Part shown: piece after piece, positions 8,777-17,658 of the stretch
How positions within the stretch are numbered: the first letter of the stretch is position 1
How the letters are laid out: each line of letters starts with the position of its first letter
Source of the DNA: Intestinibacter sp964449895
Lineage (GTDB): Bacteria; Bacillota; Clostridia; Peptostreptococcales; Peptostreptococcaceae
Direction of reading: 5' to 3'
DNA: 64,000 bases
Assembly (NCBI GenBank): GCA_964449895.1
Contig: CAYVBY010000006.1
Coordinates: 1 to 64,000 of the forward strand
The notes under the pieces: generated by a model
What the model saw: the letters and a program-made list of their open reading frames with translations, nothing else
Databases searched by the model: none
Told to the model about the DNA's origin: nothing
Translations under genes and position numbers: made by a program

Positions 8777-9063
8777 TCTTGGTAAATAATTAATACATTT
8801 AAATAACTGGGCACTATATGTATATTTTCATTGTATATAATTTTAAATTTTTATGCAATCCTTTTTTAATATTTTTAAGCAAAAATTTTTTTTAGTTTAA
8901 TTTAGCGTTTTTAATTTTATAATATCGCACTAATATTTTGATTTATTTTTATGAAATCGTTTTCAACTTTAATTGTTTTTAATATACAAAATATTCACGC
9001 AATAATTTCGTATTTTATTTTTTATGTTATTATTTTTATATAAAATAAACGCGAGGTGATTAT
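8777..9063. other. AT-rich intergenic region before the AlkD-like gene
   Basis: Nearly 290 bases with no ORF and no clear RNA structure. It presumably holds the promoter of the following gene. Confidence 0.4.
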
Positions 9064-9756
9064 ATGAATTTAAGAAATAAATTATTTGAACTATCTGATG
9101 AAAAATTCAAAAAATTCCACAGCGGATTATGTCCAAACACCGACAATATAATAGGTGTTAGAATGCCTATACTAAGAGAAATATCAAAAGAAATAGCTAA
9201 GGGTGATTGGAGACAATTTCTAGAAGATACTGAACAATATTACTACGAAGAAATTTTAATAAATGGACTAATCATAGCCTATGCTAAATGTGATGCAAAT
9301 GAAAGATTAAAGTACATAGAAGGCTTTGTTCCCAAAATAAATAATTGGGCTATATGTGATAGCTTTTGCAATAGCTTAAAATTTACTAAAAAAAATATGA
9401 ACTTAGTCTGGGATTTCTTAAAACCTTATCTAGAATCAGATAAAGAATTTGAAATAAGATTTGCTGTAATTATGATATTATCATACTACATTACAAAAGA
9501 TTACATAGATGATGTACTTAAAATTTTAAACAAAATTGACCACGAAGGATATTATGTAAAAATGGGAGTTGCATGGGCAATCTCAGTTTGCTTCGTTAAA
9601 TTCGAAGATAAAACAATGAAATTTCTAAAAAATAATACCCTAGACGACTTCACATATAACAAATCTCTACAAAAAATATGTGAATCCCTTCGTGTTGATA
9701 AAGATACAAAAAATATAATTAAATCTATGAAAAGAAAAAAGCCTAAAACAGTATAA
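9064..9756 (+). CDS. AlkD-like DNA alkylation repair protein (HEAT-like repeats)
   Basis: This 230-residue helical protein has the AlkD-family features GVRMPILREISKEI near residues 31-44 and NNWAICDSFCNS near residues 97-108. AlkD glycosylases wrap DNA with HEAT-like repeats and excise bulky or cationic alkylated bases. Many family members are diverged and their activity is unproven, and I did not confirm the catalytic Asp/Trp set beyond the WAICDSF motif. GAGGTG precedes the ATG. It stands alone and is convergent with the glycerol oxidoreductase operon. Confidence 0.8.
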   Translation: MNLRNKLFELSDEKFKKFHSGLCPNTDNIIGVRMPILREISKEIAKGDWRQFLEDTEQYYYEEILINGLIIAYAKCDANERLKYIEGFVPKINNWAICDSFCNSLKFTKKNMNLVWDFLKPYLESDKEFEIRFAVIMILSYYITKDYIDDVLKILNKIDHEGYYVKMGVAWAISVCFVKFEDKTMKFLKNNTLDDFTYNKSLQKICESLRVDKDTKNIIKSMKRKKPKTV

Positions 9757-9762
9757 AACTGT
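9746..9762. terminator. Short hairpin between convergent genes
   Basis: AACAGT and ACTGTT flank five bases that include the AlkD-like stop codon. The stem is only six base pairs with a loose T-rich tail, so this is a weak, possibly bidirectional terminator. Confidence 0.45.
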
Positions 9763-9784
9763 TCTAGACTCTATCTTTTCAATA

Positions 9785-10168
9785 TTATTTTTTAATTATA
9801 TTACGAGTGGCAACTATGTCTACTCCTGTATTAGCTATATTTTGTAGTAAAACATCTCCTATTTTTATTGGAGCTACAACTTTTAAATTTTTAAGTTCTT
9901 TTACACAATCATCTATTTTTGATTTAGGTATATCTTCTTTAGTTTTAACAGGAACAACTGCTAAATGTCCACCTTCAACTTTAACTATTGATGTAACTAT
10001 TCTAGTAGGATTTGTAACTTCTTTTTTAGCATAGTCAGCACCTTTTTTGCAGTTATTTCCTGTAACTTCTTCTACTTCTTTTCCGTTCATTTTTACTGTT
10101 AAGTTACAACCTAGAGGACATCCTATACAGATTAATTCTATATTTTCTATTGTACATTCTTTTACCAT
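9785..10168 (-). CDS. DUF1667 protein of the glycerol-oxidation operon
   Basis: This 127-residue protein has an N-terminal cysteine cluster, CIGCPLGC at residues 14-21 with a further NNC near residue 39. That is typical of DUF1667, which travels with GlpA-like and FAD/NAD oxidoreductase genes in Firmicutes. By analogy with GlpC it may carry an iron-sulfur centre that passes electrons from the flavoproteins, but this is inference from context and cysteines. AGGAGG precedes the ATG, seven bases after the previous stop. It is the last gene of the three-gene unit. Confidence 0.85.
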   Translation of the reverse strand: MVKECTIENIELICIGCPLGCNLTVKMNGKEVEEVTGNNCKKGADYAKKEVTNPTRIVTSIVKVEGGHLAVVPVKTKEDIPKSKIDDCVKELKNLKVVAPIKIGDVLLQNIANTGVDIVATRNIIKK

Positions 10169-10175
10169 TTCTATC

Positions 10176-11435
10176 TTACGCCTCCTCTATTTTTATAGTT
10201 ATATCTTTTAGATTTTCAAAGTTTTCAAGTTCTTCTTTTTTAAGAACTACTTGTTCCATTTCTCCTGGAGCCATTACTCTACGTTTTTTGTGTATTATTC
10301 TTTGATCGTTTAAGTAAACTCCTATATAGCAGTTTGTATAAACTCCACCAACTCTAAAACGTACAGTAAGTTCGTCTTCCATATTTACTACGTTTATAGT
10401 TTTTGGAACTGTATATCTTACACCATCAACTGCGTTTATATTTATTGTTGATTTAGATTCTTTTTTACCTTCAAGTATATATTTAGCTGCATTTTTACCT
10501 GCTGTAGCTGCTTCTTGAGAAACAAAGTCTACTAAGTCATGAACATGAAGTACATTACCACAAGCAAATACACCTTCTATACTAGATTCTAAACTTTCGT
10601 TTACACATGGACCATTTGTTATAGGATTTATTTCTACACCCATTTCACGAGATAATTCATTTTCTGGAATAAGTCCACAAGATAATAATAATGTGTCACA
10701 AGAATAAAATTCTTCTGTTCCTGGTACTGGTTTTCCATTTTCTACTCTAGCTAAAGTTATTCCTTCAACTCTTTCTTTACCTTTTATGTCAACTACTGTA
10801 TGACTTAATTTTAGTGGAATACCATTGTCATCTAGACATTGAACTATATTTCTTTTTAATCCACCTGAGTATGGCATAAGTTCTGCTACAACTTTTACTT
10901 TAGCACCTTCTACAGTCATTCTTCTTGCCATTATAAGACCTATATCTCCTGAACCTAATATTACAACTTCACGTCCTGGAAGATATCCTTCTATGTTTAC
11001 AAGTCTTTGAGCTGTACCTGCTGAATATATTCCAGCTGGTCTATATCCTGGTATATTTAAAGCTCCTCTTGGACGCTCACGACATCCCATAGCTAAGATT
11101 ATTGATTTAGCTTTTATAGCGAATAATCCTTCTTCTCTATTCATAGCAGTTACAGTTTTATCACTATTTATATCCATTACCATAGTATTTAATTTATACT
11201 CAATATTTAATGCATTTACTTTTTCTATAAATCTAGCTGCATATTCTGGTCCTGTTAACTCCTCTTTAAAAGTGTGAAGTCCAAAACCATTGTGTATACA
11301 TTGGTTTAATATACCACCTAATTCGTTATCTCTTTCTAATATTAATATAGAATCTATTTTATTTTCCTTAGCTGAAATTGCTGCTGCAAGTCCTGCAGGA
11401 CCTCCACCAACTATTACAAGATCATAATTTTTCAT
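10176..11435 (-). CDS. NAD(P)/FAD-dependent oxidoreductase, GlpB-position partner
   Basis: A 419-residue two-dinucleotide-fold flavoprotein. The FAD Rossmann motif VGGGPAGLAAA is at residues 9-19, and a second motif, ILGSGDIGLIMARR, is near residue 160 for NAD(P). A Cys-containing GCRERPRGA segment near residue 116 is typical of the family. It resembles the small flavoproteins that pair with GlpA-like oxidases and DUF1667 proteins. It likely moves electrons between glycerol-3-phosphate oxidation and an acceptor, but the acceptor is not identifiable. GGGGGTG precedes the ATG, 14 bases after the upstream gene. Confidence 0.87.
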   Translation of the reverse strand: MKNYDLVIVGGGPAGLAAAISAKENKIDSILILERDNELGGILNQCIHNGFGLHTFKEELTGPEYAARFIEKVNALNIEYKLNTMVMDINSDKTVTAMNREEGLFAIKAKSIILAMGCRERPRGALNIPGYRPAGIYSAGTAQRLVNIEGYLPGREVVILGSGDIGLIMARRMTVEGAKVKVVAELMPYSGGLKRNIVQCLDDNGIPLKLSHTVVDIKGKERVEGITLARVENGKPVPGTEEFYSCDTLLLSCGLIPENELSREMGVEINPITNGPCVNESLESSIEGVFACGNVLHVHDLVDFVSQEAATAGKNAAKYILEGKKESKSTININAVDGVRYTVPKTINVVNMEDELTVRFRVGGVYTNCYIGVYLNDQRIIHKKRRVMAPGEMEQVVLKKEELENFENLKDITIKIEEA

Positions 11436-11449
11436 ATTCTATTCACCCC

Positions 11450-12886
11450 CTATATTGAATCTTTAATTGTACCAACTACTATATTTGATTTTCCACCAGC
11501 TTTTGTTATGTCAAACATTGAAATTTTTAATTCTCTTTCTAATATTTCCATTGTCTTTGGTGAACAGAATCCTGCTTGGCAACGTCCCATACCAGCTCTT
11601 GTTCTTCTTTTTACTCCGTCTAATGATTTTGCTCCTAAAGGTCTATGAATTGCATCCATTATTTCACCTTCAGTTATCATTTCACATCTACATATTATAT
11701 TTCCATATTCAGGTTTTTCTTTTATTAATTGATTTCTTTCTTCTAAAGAAAGTGTATTTGGATCTAATATTCCTTTTCTAGTTCCAACAAAGTTAGGATT
11801 TTCTTCTAAAGATAATTTTTCTTTTAAAATATCTGCTACCATCACTCCTATTGCAGGGGCACTAGTTAAACCTGGTGATTCTATTCCTGCACAATCTATA
11901 AATCCTTTTGCATCTTCAAGCTCTTCTATTATAAATTCATGTCCGTCCTCATGAGCTCTAAGTCCTGCAAATGAAGTTATTACTTGACGCATAGGAAGAT
12001 TTTTAACATTCATAGATGATTTTCCAATTACTACATCTAATCCCTCTCTAGTTGTATTTTCTCCTTCTTTATCAGCTATATCTGTTGATGTAGGTCCTAC
12101 TATTAGATTTCCATGTGTTGTAGGAGATACTAATACACCTTTACCCATTTTTCCTGGAAGTGCAAATATTGTTTTAGAAACATGGCAACCAGCAGTTTTA
12201 TCAAGTAAGCAATATTCACCTTTTCTTGCTGTTATGTTTATTTTCTTTTCACTTACCATATTATGGAATTTATCTGCATAAACACCAGCAGCATTTACTA
12301 TATATTTAGTTTTTATATCACCTTGGTTTGTTTTTATTATAAATCCGCCATCTATCTTTTGAATATCTAATGCTTCTGTATTAAATTTAAATTCTATTCC
12401 GTTTGTATTAGCATTTTCTGCAAGAGCTATATTAAGACCAAAAGGACAAACAATTCCTCCTGTTGGAGCATATAATGCTGCATATACTTCATCAACAAGA
12501 TTTGGTTCTATTTCTAAAGCTTCTTCTCTAGTTAATATTTTTAATCCTTCTACATTATTTTGTTTTCCTCTTTCTAATAATGCTTCAAGATTTGGCATAT
12601 CTTCTTCATTTAAACAAATTACTAAAGATCCATTTCTTTTAAATGGAAAATCTAATTCTTTAGATAAATCTTCCATCATTTTATTACCTTGAACATTTAA
12701 TTTTGCCATTAAAGACCCTGATTTTGCATCAAATCCAGCATGAACTATACCACTATTAGCTTTTGATGTTCCTGAACATACATCTTCTGCTTTTTCTATA
12801 ACACATGCATTTACTTTATATCTTGATAATTCTCTAGCTGCTGCACTACCTGATACACCAGCACCTATTATTACTACATCATACAT
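11450..12886 (-). CDS. FAD-dependent glycerol-3-phosphate dehydrogenase-like protein with BFD [2Fe-2S] domain
   Basis: The 478-residue protein starts with a DAO-type FAD fold (VIIGAGVSGSAAARELS, residues 5-19). It ends with a BFD-like domain whose cysteines CRCEM (near residue 397) and CQAGFC (near residue 433) should bind a [2Fe-2S] cluster. This is the clostridial GlpA-like architecture, expected to oxidise glycerol-3-phosphate to dihydroxyacetone phosphate. An L-2-hydroxyglutarate oxidase role is an alternative in this superfamily, but the GlpP/GlpK/GlpF genes next door favour glycerol. AAGGAG precedes the ATG. A leader terminator at 12911-12960 probably controls the unit. Confidence 0.87.
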   Translation of the reverse strand: MYDVVIIGAGVSGSAAARELSRYKVNACVIEKAEDVCSGTSKANSGIVHAGFDAKSGSLMAKLNVQGNKMMEDLSKELDFPFKRNGSLVICLNEEDMPNLEALLERGKQNNVEGLKILTREEALEIEPNLVDEVYAALYAPTGGIVCPFGLNIALAENANTNGIEFKFNTEALDIQKIDGGFIIKTNQGDIKTKYIVNAAGVYADKFHNMVSEKKINITARKGEYCLLDKTAGCHVSKTIFALPGKMGKGVLVSPTTHGNLIVGPTSTDIADKEGENTTREGLDVVIGKSSMNVKNLPMRQVITSFAGLRAHEDGHEFIIEELEDAKGFIDCAGIESPGLTSAPAIGVMVADILKEKLSLEENPNFVGTRKGILDPNTLSLEERNQLIKEKPEYGNIICRCEMITEGEIMDAIHRPLGAKSLDGVKRRTRAGMGRCQAGFCSPKTMEILERELKISMFDITKAGGKSNIVVGTIKDSI

Positions 12887-12909
12887 ACGCTTAATCTCCT
12901 TTTAAAATA

Positions 12910-12975
12910 TAAAAAGCCAAGAAAACTAAAACCTCGTGTATAGGTTTTTATTTCTTGGCTCTCTCTTACCTCAGA
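12910..12975 (-). promoter_or_regulatory. Leader terminator/attenuator with a motif shared with the glpP leader
   Basis: The outer arms 12915-12924 and 12951-12960 (AGCCAAGAAA) and the inner arms AAAACCT/AGGTTTT form a long hairpin followed by T5 on the minus strand, 25 bases before the FAD oxidase start. The 5' arm is preceded by TGAGGTAAGAGAGAGC. The glpP leader carries TGAGATTGGAGAGC in the same place before its own terminator. GlpP proteins in Firmicutes relieve termination at such leaders when glycerol-3-phosphate is present, so this is a likely target. It could also simply terminate the glpF transcript. Confidence 0.7.
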
Positions 12976-13111
12976 CCATATATTTACTTACAAACTATTT
13001 ATTATATTTCTTAAATATAGACTACTAAAATTATGAAAAAATATCAATACTATTTTAGTAAAAATTTTTAATTTTTAAGTAAATTTTAAAGTTTTAAATT
13101 TTGTGTAGATT

Positions 13112-13825
13112 CTACCAAGGAATAACCATGAATAATAATACTGCTACTATTGCACCTACGATTGGTCCTACAACTGGAACCCAAGAATATTGCCAGTTTG
13201 AATCAGTTTTTCCTTTTATAGGTAAAACAGCATGTGCTATTCTAGGTCCTAAATCTCTAGCTGGGTTTATAGCATATCCAGTAAGTCCACCTAAAGACAT
13301 ACCAACTGAAACTATTATAGAGAATACTAAGAAGTAGTTAAATCCTATTGTTGAGCATCCAGCTACATTTCCTATTCCTTTTATAGCAAATACTAATACA
13401 AATGTTCCGATTGCTTCACTTAATAAGTTTAAAGGTTTGTTATCTACAGCTGGTGCAGTACAGAATACACCTCTTTTAGTAGCGCCATCTTCTGTTGCAT
13501 CAAATTGAGCTTTAAATAATACATAAACTAAACAAGCACCAACAAATGCACCTGCCATTTGTGCAACTATATATCCTGGTACTAATGACCAACTCATTGA
13601 ACCATCAACTGCTAAAGCTATTGTTAAAGCTGGGTTGAAGTGAGCTCCTGATGCAGCTCCAAATATGAATGCTGGTACTAAAACAGCAAGACCCCAAGCA
13701 AAAGTTATTTGTACAGGACCTGCTCCTTTCATTCCTGATTTTTCTAAGTTTACATTGGCAACAACACCATCACCAAGTAATATTAACATCATAGTTCCTA
13801 AAAATTCTGCTATATATGGTAACAT
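13112..13825 (-). CDS. glpF: Glycerol uptake facilitator, aquaglyceroporin
   Basis: This 237-residue MIP-family channel has six predicted membrane helices. The two pore NPA motifs are present: HFNPALTIAL near residue 63 and AINPARDLGPR near residue 189. The Asp after the second NPAR is the glycerol-channel mark. It lets glycerol diffuse into the cell, where GlpK traps it. AGGGGG precedes the ATG. It lies 86 bases downstream of glpK with no clear hairpin between, so glpP-glpK-glpF probably form one transcript. Confidence 0.96.
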   Translation of the reverse strand: MLPYIAEFLGTMMLILLGDGVVANVNLEKSGMKGAGPVQITFAWGLAVLVPAFIFGAASGAHFNPALTIALAVDGSMSWSLVPGYIVAQMAGAFVGACLVYVLFKAQFDATEDGATKRGVFCTAPAVDNKPLNLLSEAIGTFVLVFAIKGIGNVAGCSTIGFNYFLVFSIIVSVGMSLGGLTGYAINPARDLGPRIAHAVLPIKGKTDSNWQYSWVPVVGPIVGAIVAVLLFMVIPW

Positions 13826-13911
13826 TTTTTATTTATCCCCCTAAAATATTTTTTCAACATTAATTTTTTGTACTATTTATTAGTATTTTTTTAATTTTTT
13901 ACAATTTATTA

Positions 13912-15408
13912 TTAGTCTTCTTTTGCCCATCCATAAGAATATTTAACTGCTTTATTCCATCCTTTGATTTTAGCAGCTCTTTCTTCATCAGATAAAACAG
14001 GTTTGAATGTATTATCAATTGCCCAGTTTTTAATTACATCTTCTTTGCTTGACCAATATCCTACTGCAAGACCTGCTAAATAAGCAGCACCCATAGCTGT
14101 AGTTTCTACGCAAACTGGACGTTTAACTGGTGCATTTATCATATCAGATTGGAATTGCATTAAGAAGTTATTAGCACTTGCTCCACCATCTACTTTTAAT
14201 GCTTCTAATTCTATACCTGAATCAGCTTTCATAGCTTGTAATACATCGTTAACTTGATAAGCTAATGATTCTAGTGTTGCTCTTATTACATGGCATTTGT
14301 TTACACCACGAGTTATACCAACTATAGTTCCTCTTGCATATTGATCCCAGTGAGGAGCTCCTAAACCTGTAAATGCTGGTACAACATAGCATCCATTAGT
14401 ATCTTTTACTTTTGTAGCCATATATTCTGAATCTGCAGCTGAATCTAATATTTTAAGTTCATCTCTTAACCATTGAATAGCTGCTCCAGCTACGAATATA
14501 GAACCTTCTAATGCATAGTTTACTTTTCCGTCTAATCCCCAAGCTATAGTTGTAACTAGACCGTTGTTAGAATAAACTGGAGTTTCTCCTGTATTCATTA
14601 ACATGAAGCATCCAGTTCCATATGTGTTTTTAGCTTCCCCTGGATTGAAGCAAGTTTGTCCAAATAAAGCTGCTTGTTGGTCACCAGCTGCACCAGATAT
14701 AGGTATTTCAGCCCCAAAGAATGAAGCATCTGTATGTCCATATACACAACTTGATGGTTTAGCTTCTGGTAACATACATTCTGGTATATTTAATTCTTCT
14801 AATATTTCTTTATCCCAAGTTAAATCTTTTATGTTAAATAATAATGTACGAGACGCATTTGAGTAGTCTGTAACATGAACTTGACCTTTAGTTAATTTCC
14901 AGATTAACCAAGTTTCAACTGTACCAAATAATAAATCACCTTTTTCAGCTTTTTCTCTTGCACCTTCTACATTGTCTAATATCCATTTTAATTTTGTTCC
15001 AGAGAAGTAAGCATCTATCATAAGACCTGTTTTTTCTCTGAATTTATCTGTAAGACCTTTTTCTTTTAATGAATCACAGTATTCAGAAGTTCTTCTACAT
15101 TGCCATACTATAGCATGATATACAGGTTCTCCAGTATTTTTATCCCAAACTATAGTTGTTTCTCTTTGGTTTGTTATACCTATCCCTGCTATATCTTCTG
15201 CTTTTGCTCCTATTTTAGCCATTGCTTCAACTGCAACACCTAATTGAGTTGACCATATTTCGTTTGCATCATGTTCAACCCATCCTGGATGTGGAAAATA
15301 TTGAGTAAATTCTTTTTGTGCAACACTACACATTTCGCCTTTTTCATTAAAAAGTATACATCTGTTACTAGTAGTACCTGCATCAAGTGCCATTATGTAT
15401 TTAGCCAT
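13912..15408 (-). CDS. glpK: Glycerol kinase
   Basis: GlpK phosphorylates glycerol with ATP to glycerol-3-phosphate. The 498-residue length and the motifs ALDAGTTSNRCILF (residues 7-20), GITNQRETT, AAGDQQAALFGQ and EGSIFVAGAAIQWLRD are diagnostic of the FGGY family member. In Enterococcus and Bacillus GlpK a histidine in a YHFYG context is phosphorylated by HPr. The corresponding stretch here reads DASFFG, so that activation site seems absent (from memory of the alignment). AGGGGG precedes the ATG. It lies 73 bases after glpP. Confidence 0.97.
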   Translation of the reverse strand: MAKYIMALDAGTTSNRCILFNEKGEMCSVAQKEFTQYFPHPGWVEHDANEIWSTQLGVAVEAMAKIGAKAEDIAGIGITNQRETTIVWDKNTGEPVYHAIVWQCRRTSEYCDSLKEKGLTDKFREKTGLMIDAYFSGTKLKWILDNVEGAREKAEKGDLLFGTVETWLIWKLTKGQVHVTDYSNASRTLLFNIKDLTWDKEILEELNIPECMLPEAKPSSCVYGHTDASFFGAEIPISGAAGDQQAALFGQTCFNPGEAKNTYGTGCFMLMNTGETPVYSNNGLVTTIAWGLDGKVNYALEGSIFVAGAAIQWLRDELKILDSAADSEYMATKVKDTNGCYVVPAFTGLGAPHWDQYARGTIVGITRGVNKCHVIRATLESLAYQVNDVLQAMKADSGIELEALKVDGGASANNFLMQFQSDMINAPVKRPVCVETTAMGAAYLAGLAVGYWSSKEDVIKNWAIDNTFKPVLSDEERAAKIKGWNKAVKYSYGWAKED

Positions 15409-15481
15409 AATAAAATCCCCCTTGTTTTGATAGCTTTATTTTAAAAATTCTTTTATATAATCCTTAATAAATTAAGGTATT

Positions 15482-16051
15482 TTACATATTCCAAGTATTT
15501 TGATTAGTAGAAGATACACAAATTGCGCCTGCTGAAAGTGCATCCATTATATCTTCTTTATCACATATTAGTCCTCCAGCTATTATTGGACATTTTACTT
15601 CTTTAGATATTTTTTTTATTATTTTAGGCATCACACCTGGTAAAACTTCAATTAAATCTGGACTAACACTATTTTGAGATTTGAAAACATTTTCCATAGC
15701 TATAGAATCTATTATAAAAAATCTCAACACTGTATATAAAGATAATTCCTTTGCCTTTTTTATCAGTGATGGTTTTGTAGTTATTATTCCATCTGCTTTA
15801 GTATTTTCTTTTATAAAATCAACTGATATGTCTTTTGAACTAAGTCCATTTATTAAATCAACATGAACCATTGCAATTTTATTGTTTTCTTTTATTATAT
15901 CTACTATATTTTTTATGTTGCATATATTTCCAAATAGTATAAATATAATTCTTATAGAGTCTATTTTTACTGCCTTATTTAGACTATCCATATCTTTTAC
16001 AGCAGCTATTACTGGATTACTTTCAATTTCATCATAAAATCTTATATCCAA
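15482..16051 (-). CDS. glpP: Glycerol-3-phosphate responsive antiterminator GlpP
   Basis: About 189 residues of a (beta/alpha)-barrel-like protein with the GlpP landmarks: NPVIAAVKD, VHVDLINGLS, DGIITTKPSLIKKAKE, EVLPGVMPKII and IIAGGLI. GlpP binds glycerol-3-phosphate and prevents termination in glp leader RNAs. The frame also has a GTG at 16060, but that GTG is part of the AGAGGTG ribosome site, so the TTG at 16051 is preferred. It heads glpP-glpK-glpF. A terminator-containing leader lies upstream of it, which suggests autoregulation. Confidence 0.93.
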   Translation of the reverse strand: MDIRFYDEIESNPVIAAVKDMDSLNKAVKIDSIRIIFILFGNICNIKNIVDIIKENNKIAMVHVDLINGLSSKDISVDFIKENTKADGIITTKPSLIKKAKELSLYTVLRFFIIDSIAMENVFKSQNSVSPDLIEVLPGVMPKIIKKISKEVKCPIIAGGLICDKEDIMDALSAGAICVSSTNQNTWNM

Positions 16052-16172
16052 ATCAATCACCTCTTTTAAATAAGCCTTTGCAACAAAATATTTATTATAT
16101 AATATCTGATAATATAAGACCTATTAAATATACTAAAAATATATTTTAGGAATAGGTTTTCCTGTCTTTCAT

Positions 16173-16235
16173 AAAAAAAGCAATATAAAATAGTAGCATT
16201 TCTGCTATCATTAATATCGCTCTCCAATCTCAAAC
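16173..16235 (-). promoter_or_regulatory. Leader terminator upstream of glpP with shared TGAG-GAGAGC motif
   Basis: On the minus strand the motif TGAGATTGGAGAGC leads straight into a hairpin. The outer arms are GCGATAT (16220-16214) and ATATTGC (16186-16180), with an inner GATAGCA/ATGCTA stem, followed by T7. This is a full intrinsic terminator inside a roughly 200-base leader. Its position and the shared motif with the leader at 12910-12975 suggest antitermination by GlpP. Confidence 0.7.
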
Positions 16236-16249
16236 TTATTTATTAACTT

Positions 16250-16290
16250 ATCTGAGTATTATAATATCACATTATTTTATATAATACAAC
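16250..16290 (-). promoter_or_regulatory. Possible promoter of glpP-glpK-glpF
   Basis: TTGTAT and TATTAT are separated by 17 bases on the minus strand, just upstream of the leader terminator. AT-richness makes chance matches common. Confidence 0.4.
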
Positions 16291-16315
16291 AATATTTTTG
16301 TTTTTTTAGCAATTA

Positions 16316-17149
16316 TTACCTACTATATAAATTTTTAAGCACTTTTATTTCTTTAGCGTATCCATCTAATTCATTTGGAGTTTCCAATAAAAATGGTAAA
16401 TTTTTAAGTTTTTCATGGTTTATTATTCTACTTATAGCTTCAAGTCCTATTTGACCTTCTCCAATCTTAGCATGTCTATCTTTATGACTTCCACATGAAT
16501 TTAAGCTATCGTTTAAATGTATTGCCTTTAATTTATCAAGACCTATAATATTATCAAACTCTGTCAATACACCATCTAAATTATTTACTATATCATAGCC
16601 TGCATCAAACACATGACATGTATCTAAACATACACCTATTTTTTCACTTATCTCAACTCTATCTATTATTTGCTTTAACTCTTCAAAGCTTCTTCCTACT
16701 TCAGTACCTTTACCTGCCATAGTTTCAAGCAATACAGTTGTTGTTTGTTCCTTTGTTATAGCTTGATTTAGCATATCTGAAATGTATTTTATTCCAACTT
16801 CTACACCTTGTTTTACATGACTTCCTGGATGGAAATTGTATAAGTTATTTGGTAAATACTCCATTCTTTTTAAATCATCTATAAATGTATTTAATGCAAA
16901 TTCTCTTTTACTTTCATCGGCTGCACATGCATTTAATGTATAAGGAGCATGCGCAAGTATTTTTGTAAAATTATTTTCTTTTGCTAATTCTAAAAATCTT
17001 TGTATATCTTTAGGATCTAATTTCTTCGCCTTCCCTCCTCTAGGATTTCTAGTAAAGAATTGGAATGTATTAGCATTTATATCTAATGCCTCTTTTCCCA
17101 TATTTTCAAATCCCTTTGATACTGATAAATGACATCCTATATTCAACAT
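16316..17149 (-). CDS. nfo: Endonuclease IV, AP endonuclease
   Basis: Nfo cuts DNA 5' to abasic sites in base-excision repair. The TIM-barrel motifs are present: NIGCHLSVSKG at the start, AHAPYTLN, VLLETMAGKGTEVG, GVCLDTCHVFDAGYD, IHLNDSLNSCGSHKDRHAKIGEG and LLETP. The length (277 residues) is normal. The frame has an upstream TTG at 17164, but homologues begin with M-x-IGCHLS, so I use the ATG at 17149. The AGGAGG site lies unusually far upstream, with a small hairpin (ACAAGAT/ATCTTGT) between it and the ATG. The ogt gene precedes it, so the pair forms a DNA repair unit. Confidence 0.94.
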   Translation of the reverse strand: MLNIGCHLSVSKGFENMGKEALDINANTFQFFTRNPRGGKAKKLDPKDIQRFLELAKENNFTKILAHAPYTLNACAADESKREFALNTFIDDLKRMEYLPNNLYNFHPGSHVKQGVEVGIKYISDMLNQAITKEQTTTVLLETMAGKGTEVGRSFEELKQIIDRVEISEKIGVCLDTCHVFDAGYDIVNNLDGVLTEFDNIIGLDKLKAIHLNDSLNSCGSHKDRHAKIGEGQIGLEAISRIINHEKLKNLPFLLETPNELDGYAKEIKVLKNLYSR

Positions 17150-17199
17150 AATTTTTGTTAACAAGATAATTTAAATCTTGTATTAATCCTCCTTTATTT

Positions 17200-17658
17200 T
17201 TAAATTGCTCCTTCTATTTTTAAAAGTTTTTGTTTTAAATCTAATCCGCCTGCATATCCTACAAGCTTTTTATTAGATCCAATTACTCTATGACAAGGAA
17301 TTATTATAGGTATTGGATTTTTATTATTCGCCATTCCAACAGCTCTAGATGCTTTTTCATTGCCTATTAAAATAGCTATCTCCTTATATGATTTAGTTTG
17401 TCCATAAGGAATTTTAATTAATTCATCCCATACTTTATTTTGAAACATTGTACCTTTTGGCTTTAGAGGTAAATTAAATTCTGTCCTATTTCCAGATATA
17501 TATTCCTCTAACTGTATATAAGCTTTTCTTATTAAGTCAGTTTCTTTTTTTTCGACATCTAAGTTATGTTCTCCAAAATATATATTAGTTATATGAGTTC
17601 CATCTTCTCTTATTCCAATTTTGCCGATATCTGTGTTATAGTAAAATAATTTATCCAT
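17200..17658 (-). CDS. ogt: Methylated-DNA--protein-cysteine methyltransferase
   Basis: This 152-residue suicide repair protein transfers methyl groups from O6-methylguanine to its own cysteine. The active site IPCHRVIG is at residues 120-127, with Cys122 as acceptor. The helix-turn-helix segment (KVWDELIKIPYGQTKSYKEIA) and NKNPIPIIIP are also typical. GGGG precedes the ATG. It is followed on the same strand by nfo, suggesting joint expression of two base-damage repair functions. Confidence 0.95.
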   Translation of the reverse strand: MDKLFYYNTDIGKIGIREDGTHITNIYFGEHNLDVEKKETDLIRKAYIQLEEYISGNRTEFNLPLKPKGTMFQNKVWDELIKIPYGQTKSYKEIAILIGNEKASRAVGMANNKNPIPIIIPCHRVIGSNKKLVGYAGGLDLKQKLLKIEGAI

